Assembly: GCF_040403615.1 (NCBI RefSeq) | Contig: NZ_JBBAKG010000010.1 | Span: 1 to 64,000 of the forward strand | DNA length: 64,000 bases | From: Haliscomenobacter sp040403615 | Lineage (GTDB): Bacteria > Bacteroidota > Bacteroidia > Chitinophagales > Saprospiraceae | Direction of reading: 5' to 3' | In this document: positions 1 through 8,376 of the stretch, one piece after another | How positions within the stretch are numbered: the first letter of the stretch is position 1 | How the letters are laid out: the number at the start of each line of letters is the position of its first letter | Made by a program: the position numbers and the translations under genes | The notes under the pieces: generated by a model | The model's input: the letters and a program-made list of their open reading frames with translations, nothing else | What the model was told of the DNA's origin: nothing | Databases searched by the model: none

Positions 1-219
1 ATTCTGGGCGATCAAACGGGAGGTGGTGGCGGAGCGCCCTATTCTGGCCAATTGCGCAATGGCTGGAGTTATACCTTTTCGACAACCTTGCTCCTCAGCA
101 TCGACAACCAAGTCATTGAAAATGGCGTTGCACCCGACATCAAACTGGATTTGAACCCCGCCGATGAGGCTAAAGGGGTAGATACGGTTTTGGAGCGAGC
201 GATAGCGTTGCTGAAATGA
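1..219 (+). CDS. S41 family peptidase, C-terminal fragment
   Basis: The open frame runs in from the window edge and encodes the last 72 residues of a C-terminal-processing-type (S41) serine peptidase. Visible are a GDQTGGGGGAPYSG stretch followed by NGWSYTFSTT and, near the end, IENGVAPDIKLDLNP, which match the GD-TGG loop and the GVxPDI segment that close the S41 protease fold. The catalytic Ser and Lys would lie upstream, outside the window, so activity cannot be judged. The gene ends just before a long hairpin shared with the convergent downstream gene. Family assignment is from motif recognition only. Confidence 0.72.
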   Translation: MLGDQTGGGGGAPYSGQLRNGWSYTFSTTLLLSIDNQVIENGVAPDIKLDLNPADEAKGVDTVLERAIALLK

Positions 220-220
220 C

Positions 221-331
221 GGTTGATTGAGCAGTTGGAACGGAGTTGAAGTAGAAGATGCGGCACTTCGGCTTCGCTCAGTGAGCGCGCATCTTCTCTA
301 CTTCACCTCCGTTCCAACTGCTCAATCAACC
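221..331. terminator. long hairpin between convergent genes, overlapping the 3' end of the GCS2-CBS gene
   Basis: Positions 221-265 and 288-331 form an inverted repeat of about 45 bp per arm with only a few mismatches (arm start GGTTGATTGAGCAGTTGGAA). The right arm from 303 onward is the coding sequence for the last residues of the minus-strand gene. The placement between convergent stop codons suits a bidirectional terminator, although no long T run follows. Confidence 0.6.
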
Positions 332-2213
332 TTGCCGTAATGTCTAAAAAGTCATTTTCGGTGATGATGCCCACCAGTTCTTCGTTTTGAACCACTGGTA
401 AGCAGCCGATTTTTTTGTCGCGCATCAGTTTGATGGCATCCAGAATGAGCATGGAAGGGTGAACGGAAATGGGCTGCGCAATCATGATGTCTTGCACCTG
501 AGGTGATTGTTTTTGTCCTAAATCGGTTTGCTGCGCCAAAAAGCGCAAGACCAAACGCGAAGTAATCAATCCGCACAGATGCCCCTTGGCATCTTCGACG
601 GGCATGTAGCGGATGCGCCGCCAATCCATCAATTTGGCCACCAGGTGGATCAAATCGTCTTTTTGCACCGTAAACAAGTCGGTGGTCATGTATTCTTCCA
701 CCTTGAGGCTGCGGGCAGGATAACTCGGCAAATCCCCTAAGCCAGGTGATGTCCATTCGTGCACAGGAATATTTTGTTTTTGGCGGTTGTGAATTGCGGC
801 AGTAAGGGTAACGAGCGCTTCGTCTTCCCGAGATTTTCGGCGCAGGTGGGAATACCCATTCAGTTGCCAAATCGCCCCATTGGTATGTCGTTTTACCCGC
901 TCTTCAGCGATGCCCAGGTAATGGTCAATGTCGCCAGTGGCTACTTTTCGCTCCTGTAAACCCAATCGAGCTAGCGGGATGAGCTCCTGCAACAACAAAT
1001 CGCGGGCATTGATTTTTTTTCCATCAAACCAGGTAAACTTGGATTCCAGCCCAAAAGCGGCTGCTTTTTCAAAGTTGCTGCGGGTATCTTCCCAGCTCAT
1101 TTTTGAGCGTACATCCGCATAACTGAGTTGGCAGCCAATCATGGCACCTGTCCAAAATGCGGTATTGGCCATTTGATCCACTACGCTTGGCCCTGCGGGC
1201 AAAATCCGATTTTCGATGCGCAAATGAGGTTTGCCATTGGGACTGATGCCGTAATAGGGGCGATTCCAACGGTAAATCGATGAATTGTGCAAACGCAAGG
1301 CCAACAGTTTCGGGGTTTTGCCATTGCGGATCATTTCTCCTGCGTCTTCCTCGATATCCCGCGCGATGAGGGTTCGAAAACGCGCCAGGTCTTCCCGGTA
1401 AATATCCAGAATGGAATGTTCTACCCAGTTGTTCCCAAAATTGACCCGAGTGCTGCGCTCTCGCAAATGATCATGGGTAGTCCGCACATCCAAGGCTTGC
1501 TGAAAGAGGGCAATTCTACTTTCATGCCACAACCTGCGGCCAAAAACAATGGGAGAATTGGCCCCCAGCGCCAGGGTTGGGCCAGATAAGGCCAGGGAAA
1601 AGTTGTAGGATTGGGCATACGTTTCGGGGTTCACTTGCAAGTGAATCTGAAAACTGGTGTTACAGGCTTCCAGCAAAGGGGTGTCGTGTCTAACTTGTAA
1701 TTCATCAATGCCCCTCAATTTGAACTCAAAAGCTTGTCCATTGCGTTGAGCCGTCATCGCATCGATGAGCAGGTTGTAGCGCTCACGGGGTGTCAGGTTG
1801 TGCCGTTCCAGGTCGTATTTGCGGATGGTGGGAAGAATGCCCGTCAAGATCAAATCGGCTCCCAGCCCCCCAATATGCTCCCGAATGTACTGAAGCCGCT
1901 GGTGGATTTCCTGTTCCATCAAATTGAAGCAGTTGCCTGTAAAATCCTGGGGATTGAGGTTGACTTCCAGGTTGAAGCGCGCCAACTCGTAATCCAGCCA
2001 AGGGCAATCTTTCATCAATTCCAGCACTTCAACGGCCAGCGGCAGTGGTTTGAAGGTTTTTGCATCCACCAGGCACATCTCTTGTTCGGCGCCAATGCGG
2101 GACACCCCCGTTTCAAACCACTGGTGGTTGAGCATGTATTCTACGGCTTCGATGTCGGTGAGCAAGGCACGCATAAAAGTCAGCATCGGTGGAGACTCAG
2201 CTATTGAAGCCAT
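303..2213 (-). CDS. GCS2-family (glutamate-cysteine ligase-like) protein with two C-terminal CBS domains
   Basis: A 636-residue protein. Residues from about 20 to 470 look like the glutamate-cysteine-ligase family 2 fold: an early IGAEQEMCLVD segment (carboxylate-amine ligase signature), then NLEVNLNPQDF and RLHNSSIYRWNRPYYG. Residues about 505-630 hold a pair of CBS modules (EEYMTTDLFTVQKDD and VQDIMIAQPISVHPSM are the typical module starts), which usually bind adenine nucleotides and regulate a catalytic domain. The family makes gamma-glutamyl or similar amide bonds; the true substrate is not evident from sequence. The start is the only Met before the conserved core. The gene is single, divergent from the following lipoprotein gene. 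Confidence 0.75.
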   Translation of the reverse strand: MASIAESPPMLTFMRALLTDIEAVEYMLNHQWFETGVSRIGAEQEMCLVDAKTFKPLPLAVEVLELMKDCPWLDYELARFNLEVNLNPQDFTGNCFNLMEQEIHQRLQYIREHIGGLGADLILTGILPTIRKYDLERHNLTPRERYNLLIDAMTAQRNGQAFEFKLRGIDELQVRHDTPLLEACNTSFQIHLQVNPETYAQSYNFSLALSGPTLALGANSPIVFGRRLWHESRIALFQQALDVRTTHDHLRERSTRVNFGNNWVEHSILDIYREDLARFRTLIARDIEEDAGEMIRNGKTPKLLALRLHNSSIYRWNRPYYGISPNGKPHLRIENRILPAGPSVVDQMANTAFWTGAMIGCQLSYADVRSKMSWEDTRSNFEKAAAFGLESKFTWFDGKKINARDLLLQELIPLARLGLQERKVATGDIDHYLGIAEERVKRHTNGAIWQLNGYSHLRRKSREDEALVTLTAAIHNRQKQNIPVHEWTSPGLGDLPSYPARSLKVEEYMTTDLFTVQKDDLIHLVAKLMDWRRIRYMPVEDAKGHLCGLITSRLVLRFLAQQTDLGQKQSPQVQDIMIAQPISVHPSMLILDAIKLMRDKKIGCLPVVQNEELVGIITENDFLDITARLIEQLERR

Positions 2214-2320
2214 CTTGGTTGATTGTTTGGCACAAAATAAGGATTGTTGTTATTCGTCGTTGCTGTAAAAATTTAAAAGCCCAATCCGCGTTTGAAGTTT
2301 TACCAAGACAACCATCCAAG

Positions 2321-2857
2321 ATGCGCAGAATATTTCCGATTTTTTTGTTGTTGATCCTTTTCACCACGTGCAAAAAGGACAAACGCGAGCGGCTGTTTGA
2401 GATCCAGATTCCCAACATCACTTTTGATATTCCTGCTGGATTGAGTGGGGTGCTGCCCAGAGTGTTTGAATTAGACAACCTGACCACTGGCACCATTGCC
2501 CTAGCCAAAAATGCCAACGTCGATACCGCCCTGATCACCGAAATTCGCCCGGTTGCGGCAACTTTGAGTTCTATTCAGGGCAATGGCGATTATTCTTTTT
2601 TGCGCGAAGTTGCGATTCGGGTATGCCGCAGCAAGTCGCAGCAATGCTTTTCCACCGATGAAGCTTTCAATATCGTGTACAACGACGACCGCCGGATAGG
2701 GTCGCGCATCAACCTGAATCCGTCTTTGCCCAACTTGCGCAGAACCTTGATTCGCGACCGATTCAAATTGGAAATTCTTTTTTATGTGAAGTCTGGTGCC
2801 GTTTCGCCTACTGCCATTTCGACGCGTTTGGATATGGTGTTTGAAGCTGTGAAGTAG
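2321..2857 (+). CDS. predicted lipoprotein, unknown function
   Basis: A 178-residue protein beginning MRRIFPIFLLLILFTTC, a short type II signal peptide with Cys at about residue 17, followed by a charged KKDKRER stretch, so probably a membrane-anchored lipoprotein. The open frame extends upstream to 2189, but the signal peptide fixes the start at 2321. The mature part is probably beta-rich (repeated short hydrophobic strands, ending DMVFEAVK). I do not recognise the family. It is divergent from the GCS2-CBS gene and convergent with the following methyltransferase, with only a few bases between stops. Confidence 0.6.
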   Translation: MRRIFPIFLLLILFTTCKKDKRERLFEIQIPNITFDIPAGLSGVLPRVFELDNLTTGTIALAKNANVDTALITEIRPVAATLSSIQGNGDYSFLREVAIRVCRSKSQQCFSTDEAFNIVYNDDRRIGSRINLNPSLPNLRRTLIRDRFKLEILFYVKSGAVSPTAISTRLDMVFEAVK

Positions 2858-2864
2858 CCAGCAA

Positions 2865-3755
2865 TTATGCTTTCCAGAATCGGGCAAAAACGCCTAATGG
2901 CAATTTTCGTCCCGCCTGATCAGGAATATACAATTCGCCATTTTCGATGTCTTTGGCAAAAGGGAAGTATTGTTTGGCCAGATTTTCGGCGATGAGCGCC
3001 GAAAAGCCCATGGAGTAAAGATTCAGAATCAATACGTGATGCTCGGGATCCAGGATTTGGCCACACAATTCCATCAATTCTGGCAAATGCTTTTCCAACA
3101 GCCACTTCTCCCCTTCCGGGCCACGGCCATAAGCTGGCGGATCCAGGATGATTCCCTGGTATTTGCGGCCGCGTTTGGCCTCCTTGCGCACAAACTTGAG
3201 GGCATCTTCCACCGTCCAGCGGATGTTGTCCAACTGGCTGGCTTCCATGTTTTGGCGGGCCCAACTGACCACTGGTTTTACTGAATCTACATGCACCACA
3301 TCTGCTCCGGCCGCTTTGGCCGCCAAAGATGCTCCCCCGGTGTAAGCAAACAGGTTGAGTACCAGCGGTTGATCCAGGCTCATTTTTTGCAGTCCATGGA
3401 AGAGGTAGTTCCAGTTTTCGGCTTGCTCCGGAAAAATCCCCACGTGCTTGAAGGAAGTGAGTCCAAGGCGAAAATTGAGGTGCATGCCCTCAAAATCGTA
3501 GCGAATGTACCACTGATCGGGCATACCGGGCTTGAGTTCCCAATTGCCATCTTCGGCAGTGGTGGCGGCGCCGGTTTTTCGATTGAAGGTGGCATGTGCT
3601 TTTTTCGCCCATTCCGCTTCGCTCAATGCTGGCGACCAAATGGCCTGAGGTTCGGGACGCGACAAAATAAATTGCCCAAACCGTTCCAGTTTTTTGAAAT
3701 TGCCGCTGTCGATCAGCGCGTAGTCCTCAAAAGAGGGAAGTGGTAATGCCAGCAT
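2865..3755 (-). CDS. class I SAM-dependent rRNA methyltransferase-like protein (RlmI/RlmK-type)
   Basis: A 296-residue methyltransferase. The SAM-binding region reads VLNLFAYTGGASLAAKAAGADVVHVDSVKPVVSWA in outline (motif I NLFAYTGG, acidic end of strand 2 VHVDS), followed by motif IV ILDPPAYGRG, a DPPAYG type seen in the RlmI/YccW-like 23S rRNA cytosine methyltransferases. The N-terminal PUA-like domain of full-length RlmI is missing, as is usual for the short Bacteroidota members. I chose the start at 3755 (MLALPLPSFEDYALIDSG), which matches the family start; the frame stays open to 3797. The exact modified base is not known. Confidence 0.72.
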   Translation of the reverse strand: MLALPLPSFEDYALIDSGNFKKLERFGQFILSRPEPQAIWSPALSEAEWAKKAHATFNRKTGAATTAEDGNWELKPGMPDQWYIRYDFEGMHLNFRLGLTSFKHVGIFPEQAENWNYLFHGLQKMSLDQPLVLNLFAYTGGASLAAKAAGADVVHVDSVKPVVSWARQNMEASQLDNIRWTVEDALKFVRKEAKRGRKYQGIILDPPAYGRGPEGEKWLLEKHLPELMELCGQILDPEHHVLILNLYSMGFSALIAENLAKQYFPFAKDIENGELYIPDQAGRKLPLGVFARFWKA

Positions 3756-3855
3756 AGTCGCTAATGCCTCAAAATAAATCGAGTGTCCGGTATGCAAAGT
3801 GCATGATTTTATGCAGTTTTGACACTTGATTTAAGGAGGTGTAAGTATTTTAGAT

Positions 3856-4665
3856 ATGTCAGCGACAAAGATAATCAGCAGTCTGCAAAATCCACTGATT
3901 AAAAACATTGGAATCTTGCTGGATAAGGCACGCGAACGGCGCAAGCAGGGTTTGCTGGTGGCCGAAGGCCTCATTGAGGTTGGCATGGCCTTGGGGGCGG
4001 GGTATGGCATCGAGCACCTGCTTTACGATCCCAACCTTACTTCAGAGGCCGATCTTCAGGCATTGCTGCAATACCAGCCTACGGCCACGTCCAAACTGAT
4101 AGAAGTAAGCAACCCCGTCATGGAAAAAATTGCTTACCGTGCCAATGTGCCCAATGTAGTGGCCGTCTTGCAAATACCCGATCGTCCCCTGGCTGATTTT
4201 AAAACCGACCCAAAGCCCCTCATTCTGGTACTCGAAACCGTAGAAAAGCCTGGCAATCTTGGTGCAATCTTGCGCACCGCTGATGCAGCAGGGGTTAATG
4301 CGGTACTGCTCTGCGACCCCCAAACCGATTGGTACAACCCCAACGTGATTCGCGCCAGTTTGGGCGCTGTATTTACAGTGCCTACGTTTACAGCCACGGC
4401 AAGTGAGGCGCTAGAATGGTTGAAGGAACAACACATTACCATTTTTGCCACGCATTTAGAGGCCAGTTTTCCCTATTTTGAATGCGATTTTAGCGCGGCG
4501 GTGGCGTTTGTAATGGGCACGGAAGCCGATGGCATTTCTGAATTTTGGGTAAATGCCGCCCAAAAACGCGTCATCATCCCAATGTACGGGCGTGTAGATT
4601 CCATGAATGTTTCGGTTTCAACGGCTATTTTGTTATTTGAAGCTTTGAGACAAAGAAAAATGTAG
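3856..4665 (+). CDS. TrmH/SpoU-family RNA 2'-O-methyltransferase
   Basis: A 269-residue SPOUT-class methyltransferase. The N-terminal part (about residues 1-90, ISSLQNPLIKNI and GLLVAEGLIEV) is the RNA-binding substrate domain; the C-terminal knot carries the three SpoU motifs: ETVEKPGNLGAILRTADAAG (motif 1), VMGTEADGIS (motif 2) and MNVSVSTAILLFEAL (motif 3). It should transfer a methyl group from SAM to a ribose 2'-OH in rRNA or tRNA. An AAGGAGGTG sequence at about 3834-3842 lies 13-14 nt before the ATG, an unusually strong Shine-Dalgarno-like stretch for this window. It is divergent from the preceding methyltransferase. Confidence 0.85.
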   Translation: MSATKIISSLQNPLIKNIGILLDKARERRKQGLLVAEGLIEVGMALGAGYGIEHLLYDPNLTSEADLQALLQYQPTATSKLIEVSNPVMEKIAYRANVPNVVAVLQIPDRPLADFKTDPKPLILVLETVEKPGNLGAILRTADAAGVNAVLLCDPQTDWYNPNVIRASLGAVFTVPTFTATASEALEWLKEQHITIFATHLEASFPYFECDFSAAVAFVMGTEADGISEFWVNAAQKRVIIPMYGRVDSMNVSVSTAILLFEALRQRKM

Positions 4666-4816
4666 CTATTTATACTATATTTCGTCATAATGAAAAACGC
4701 TTGCTGTAGACTTGAAATACAGTCCTTGAGAAATTTTTTATTTTGAAAAGAAAACAGAAAGCCAAACAAGCTTTTTTTAGCTACGTGAGCGTTTATATTG
4801 ATCACAAGCGACTTAA

Positions 4817-5953
4817 ATGAGCATGAAAAATTCAGCCCTTTTTTTTGTAAAATTTATGATACTCTGCTTTTTGGTTGGTTCAAACGGCATTTTTGCCCAA
4901 TCAGAAACGCCCTTACCTGCAACTCCGGGTAAAGCAGATACCGATGGCCCACATATCTTTTACCGCAAAAACAAAATCTTCATCAAGCAAGTGCGGATGG
5001 AAGATACCGTTGCAGTTGCTCAAATTGACTCCCTGGATACCAAACATCGGGAAGACCTCAAAGTAGAATGTCACTTTACCAAGCATCCTGAATGGAATTT
5101 CAGCACCAAGCTGAAGGGCAAGCTGAAAAATGAAAATACAGAATACCCCAAAGTGGATAAACTCATTGCCATCTCCGATATCGAAGGCAATTTTGAAGCT
5201 TTTCGGCGTTTTTTGACTTCCCAAAAAGTGATAGACGAACAATACAACTGGATTTTTGGCAAGGGGCACCTGGTTCTGGTGGGCGATTTTGTAGACCGGG
5301 GACAGAATGTCACCGAATGCTTGTGGCTCATTTATAACCTGGAAGAAAAAGCCAAAGCGGCGGGCGGCTACGTCCATTTGATTTTGGGCAACCACGAAAT
5401 CCTGAACATGTCAAACGATTTCCGATATGTGCAAAGCAAGTACATGCGCAATGCGGATTTGATCAAGGAACCTTATGGCAATTGGTACAAACCCTCCTCA
5501 GAATTGGGGCGCTGGTTGGGTACCAAAAATACTGTGGAAAAAATTGGCGATCTAATTTTTGTACATGGCGGACTTGCCCCCGACCTCAACGGCCTTGACA
5601 AATCACTGACCGATATCAACGCCATGATGCGCCCATTTTATTTCATCAAGGAAGATGTATTCCGCATCAACGATGAGGTACTCCAGTTTTTGTACGATGC
5701 CAACGGCCCATTGTGGTACCGCGACTACGTGCTGGCAAAGGCAGTAGAATCTGACATCGATGATACCTTGAGAAAATTCAACGCCAAAAGAATCGTGATC
5801 GGCCATACTTTGGTCAACGCCGTGCGAATGATCTATGGCGGGAGAGTGATTGCCATCGATACCCGACACAATGATCCTTATTCTACGGCTTTGCTGGTTG
5901 AAGAAGGGAAGTTTTTTCGCATTGACCAGAATGGAAAAAGAGGCGCGATGTAA
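4817..5953 (+). CDS. secreted metallophosphoesterase (calcineurin-like, Shelphs-type phosphatase)
   Basis: A 378-residue protein with an N-terminal signal peptide (MKNSALFFVKFMILCFLVGSN, ending near GIFAQ) and a calcineurin-like phosphoesterase domain. The metal motifs are in order: AISDIEGN, LVGDFVDRG, LGNHE, VHGGLAPDL and VIGHTLVNA. The set resembles the bacterial PPP-like (Shewanella-type) phosphatases, exported to the periplasm. The start is at one of two ATGs six bases apart (4817 or 4823). The gene stands alone and is followed by an intrinsic terminator. The substrate is unknown. Confidence 0.8.
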   Translation: MSMKNSALFFVKFMILCFLVGSNGIFAQSETPLPATPGKADTDGPHIFYRKNKIFIKQVRMEDTVAVAQIDSLDTKHREDLKVECHFTKHPEWNFSTKLKGKLKNENTEYPKVDKLIAISDIEGNFEAFRRFLTSQKVIDEQYNWIFGKGHLVLVGDFVDRGQNVTECLWLIYNLEEKAKAAGGYVHLILGNHEILNMSNDFRYVQSKYMRNADLIKEPYGNWYKPSSELGRWLGTKNTVEKIGDLIFVHGGLAPDLNGLDKSLTDINAMMRPFYFIKEDVFRINDEVLQFLYDANGPLWYRDYVLAKAVESDIDDTLRKFNAKRIVIGHTLVNAVRMIYGGRVIAIDTRHNDPYSTALLVEEGKFFRIDQNGKRGAM

Positions 5954-5977
5954 AGAATGATGGGGTTTATAAATCAG

Positions 5978-6017
5978 AAACCACCAATGCATTGATTTGC
6001 GTTGGTGGTTTTTTTAT
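5978..6017 (+). terminator. intrinsic terminator after the metallophosphoesterase gene
   Basis: The stem AAACCACCAA (5978-5987) pairs with TTGGTGGTTT (6002-6011) and is followed by a run of T residues, the standard form of a factor-independent terminator. Confidence 0.85.
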
Positions 6018-6019
6018 TA

Positions 6020-6058
6020 AGTATGACGCAAAAAATCAGGAGTTAATTTTTCTGCTTA
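6020..6058 (+). repeat. dispersed palindromic repeat, compact copy A
   Basis: This begins AGTATGACGCAAAAAATC and ends AGTTAATTTTTCTGCTTA. It is the compact form (both termini joined by a few bases) of the palindromic repeat family also found near 18.5, 23.6, 29.6, 31.9 and 43.9 kb. The last bases differ from the other copies (TGCTTA instead of TGCGTTA), so this copy may be decayed. Confidence 0.75.
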
Positions 6059-6061
6059 ATT

Positions 6062-6107
6062 AAACTACAAAAATAGTTTGTAAACTAAAAAAATAGTTAT
6101 AGCTTTG
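6062..6107 (+). promoter_or_regulatory. promoter of the blaI-like gene with two overlapping operator palindromes
   Basis: Two adjacent inverted repeats of the form AAACTA-N6-TAGTT(T/A) lie at 6062-6079 and 6082-6099. A Bacteroidota-type promoter overlaps them: TTTG at 6077-6080, a 19-bp spacer, and TAGCTTTG (TAnnTTTG) at 6100-6107, 20 bp before the ATG. A BlaI/MecI dimer bound to either palindrome would cover the -33 element, so negative autoregulation is a direct reading. The promoter is seen in sequence; operator use is inferred from the family. Confidence 0.75.
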
Positions 6108-6127
6108 TAAAACAAACATCCAATACG

Positions 6128-6490
6128 ATGAAGCGACTTACCCGCAAAGAAGAAGAACTGATGCAAGCGATTTGGAAACTGGAACACGCTTTTGTCAAAG
6201 ACGTGATCGAGCTGCTTCCTCACCCCAAACCGCACTACAACACGGTATCGACCGTGATCCGTAAACTGGAAAGCCAGAGCTATCTGGCGCACGAAGACTT
6301 TGGAGGCACCCATCGCTATTATCCCAAGATCAGCAAGGAAACCTACCAAAAGCAATTTTTGGGCGATTCGATGGCGGCATACTTCGACAACTCCTACAAG
6401 AATATGGTGGCATTTTTTGCCCGTGAGAAAAAAATTACTCCGGAAGAACTGAAAGATATCTTAAAGGCCATAGAACGCGGAGAAGAATAG
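6128..6490 (+). CDS. BlaI/MecI/CopY-family transcriptional repressor
   Basis: A 120-residue winged-helix protein: the opening MKRLTRKEEELMQAIWKLEH and the helix-turn-helix YNTVSTVIRKLESQSYLAHE are diagnostic of the BlaI/MecI family, which bind palindromes as dimers and are inactivated by cleavage triggered by the membrane metalloprotease encoded next door. The C-terminal half is the dimerisation helices. It is the first gene of a two-gene unit with the M56 peptidase, 30 bp apart, and has two candidate operators in its own promoter. No beta-lactamase gene is adjacent, so the target regulon is probably something other than antibiotic resistance. Confidence 0.9.
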   Translation: MKRLTRKEEELMQAIWKLEHAFVKDVIELLPHPKPHYNTVSTVIRKLESQSYLAHEDFGGTHRYYPKISKETYQKQFLGDSMAAYFDNSYKNMVAFFAREKKITPEELKDILKAIERGEE

Positions 6491-6520
6491 ACATTACCAA
6501 CACCCCATATTGTAAAATAC

Positions 6521-8341
6521 ATGTCAGCTCACTTTCCACTCTACTTATTGGAATCTGCAGGGCTACTCCTGGGCGGTACCCTGGTTTATTGGTTGTTGTT
6601 TTGGCGCAGCACTTTTCTCAACTGGAATCGAGCGCTACTCTTGAGCATTCTGCTTGGATCCATTGCTTTGCCGCTGATCCACTTGCCAGCAGAGTGGACG
6701 GTATGGCAAAAGCCTGTTTCACTTGCGCCAACCACCCAAACCAGCACCGCATCAACGGACACAGATCTGCCAGATAACATTGCCGTTTTTGAGGAAAACC
6801 CAATGACTCAGGGAGTGACCACCCCGAAAGTGGCACCTACCCCTACCCCAATCAACTACAGACAAGTGTTATTGTGCATTTACCTACTCGGCGTGGGGTT
6901 GATGAGTGTTCGGATGTTGTTGCAAGTACTATCGTTGTTGAAATTATACCGCAAAGCGCGCATTGAGCAAAGGGATGGCTACCAACTGGCCATTTGCCAC
7001 ACGAAGCTGTCTCCTTTTGCTTTTGGATCGGTCATTTTTGTCCCACAATCCTGGTTTGACCAGACAGAAAGCGAGTTGATCCTCACGCATGAACTGGCGC
7101 ATGTTCGTCAAAAACATACTTTCGATATTTTACTCGCCGAATTGAATCTGGTTTGGCAATGGTTCAATCCTGCCGCCTGGATGTACCGCCGTTTGGTGGA
7201 GTGCAACCTCGAATACCTGGCTGATCGCAGCGTATTGCATCAGCATGGCAATAAAAAACGCTACCAGCTGAGCCTGCTCAACTGGGTGAATGCGGAGCCT
7301 TCAAACTCCCTTTCTACTTCCTTCAATTACTCACTCCTTAAAGAAAGAATCAAAATGATGAATCGAAAAAATTCGCCCAAGGCTTATGCTTTGAGGTATG
7401 CATTGATTGCATTTGTACTGCCTGGCCTGACCTTTTTTAATCGGCCATTGAAAGCCATCCAGAGCATCAATTCGGATGCGGGTCAATCACGAGTTGCTCT
7501 CGATGGCAAACAGAAAGTAGAACCGATCACGCTCAACAGCATTGCCAAAAGCAAGGCGATCAGTTCAATTAGCACGAATGCATCAGCAACGGAAACCTCA
7601 ATAGCGCTGTCCAGACCAGAAGACACAAAACCAGTTGAAGACACCATCAAGCAATTCTACCTTGTTTTTGACCCCAACATGAGTGCAGCAGAATTGGAAA
7701 AGTTGAAAAATGAAAAGTTCCCACTGGGTAAAAAGATCGAATTCATCACTTCTGAAAACGGCAAACTCATTGGAGTAACCATGAACAATGAAAGTGGAGG
7801 AAAATGTACCTCTTCTTTTGAGGCCAGCGACGAATTACCAGTAGTGTTTAGTGCGGAAAAATATGGTTGTGGAAGTTTGAATTTTTCCACTTCTTTTCTG
7901 GACAAAATGATTTCGAACAATTGGCCGAAAGGCACCAAAATCATTACCGCAGGTTTACCTACAGATTTCAAAAAACTGGAGCCTTACCGCATAAAAGTTG
8001 GCGAAGTAGAAGCCAATATCCTCAAAGAAAAAATGAGTTCCTTAGCTGCAAATAATTGGATGGAAATTGGAACCCAAGGGAGTACTGGTTACCGCATTCC
8101 GGTTAAAAGCGAAATTTTTCAGGGGGTAAAGGAGCGCATCCAAACCTATATTGATGCCAAAAAGCCATTCACGGTGATTGTCAACGGCCATCCTTTCAAA
8201 TCATCCTTACCGACAATCGATATTACCAAAATCACCAAAATGACCCTCTTTGAAGACGTGGTGATTTACTACTATGAGGGAACACTTACGCCCAAACGGC
8301 AAGACAAGGCGGGCCTCCGCTTGGAAATAGACACGGAATGA
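6521..8341 (+). CDS. M56-family (BlaR1/MecR1-type) membrane metallopeptidase
   Basis: A 606-residue integral membrane protein. Transmembrane segments are visible near residues 8-28, 37-53, 115-137 and about 287-305. The zinc site HELAH is at residues 190-194 with the downstream ligand region LEYLADRSV, as in BlaR1-type sensors. Residues after about 310 form a large, probably periplasmic C-terminal region with no penicillin-binding-like motifs visible, so the ligand is unlikely to be a beta-lactam. By family logic the peptidase is activated by an external signal and inactivates the BlaI-like repressor encoded upstream. Translation probably starts at the ATG 30 bp after the repressor stop. Confidence 0.85.
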   Translation: MSAHFPLYLLESAGLLLGGTLVYWLLFWRSTFLNWNRALLLSILLGSIALPLIHLPAEWTVWQKPVSLAPTTQTSTASTDTDLPDNIAVFEENPMTQGVTTPKVAPTPTPINYRQVLLCIYLLGVGLMSVRMLLQVLSLLKLYRKARIEQRDGYQLAICHTKLSPFAFGSVIFVPQSWFDQTESELILTHELAHVRQKHTFDILLAELNLVWQWFNPAAWMYRRLVECNLEYLADRSVLHQHGNKKRYQLSLLNWVNAEPSNSLSTSFNYSLLKERIKMMNRKNSPKAYALRYALIAFVLPGLTFFNRPLKAIQSINSDAGQSRVALDGKQKVEPITLNSIAKSKAISSISTNASATETSIALSRPEDTKPVEDTIKQFYLVFDPNMSAAELEKLKNEKFPLGKKIEFITSENGKLIGVTMNNESGGKCTSSFEASDELPVVFSAEKYGCGSLNFSTSFLDKMISNNWPKGTKIITAGLPTDFKKLEPYRIKVGEVEANILKEKMSSLAANNWMEIGTQGSTGYRIPVKSEIFQGVKERIQTYIDAKKPFTVIVNGHPFKSSLPTIDITKITKMTLFEDVVIYYYEGTLTPKRQDKAGLRLEIDTE

Positions 8342-8347
8342 AACATC

Positions 8348-8376
8348 AGGTCTGAGTTGATCCCCAACTCAGACCT
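8348..8376. terminator. bidirectional hairpin at convergent gene ends
   Basis: AGGTCTGAGTTG (8348-8359) pairs perfectly with CAACTCAGACCT (8365-8376) across a 5-nt loop. The right arm covers the stop codon of the minus-strand dehydrogenase gene (8369-8371), and the left arm begins a few bases after the M56 stop codon. Confidence 0.7.

Noticed and set aside
1734..2207. 157-residue frame antisense to the GCS2-CBS gene
   Set aside because: The opposite strand has a strongly conserved enzyme; the antisense translation shows no domain or start context.
6128..8341. BlaI/BlaR1-type beta-lactam resistance operon
   Set aside because: No beta-lactamase is adjacent and the M56 protein lacks a visible penicillin-binding C-terminal domain; the serine hydrolase at 53.6 kb is too far to be linked.
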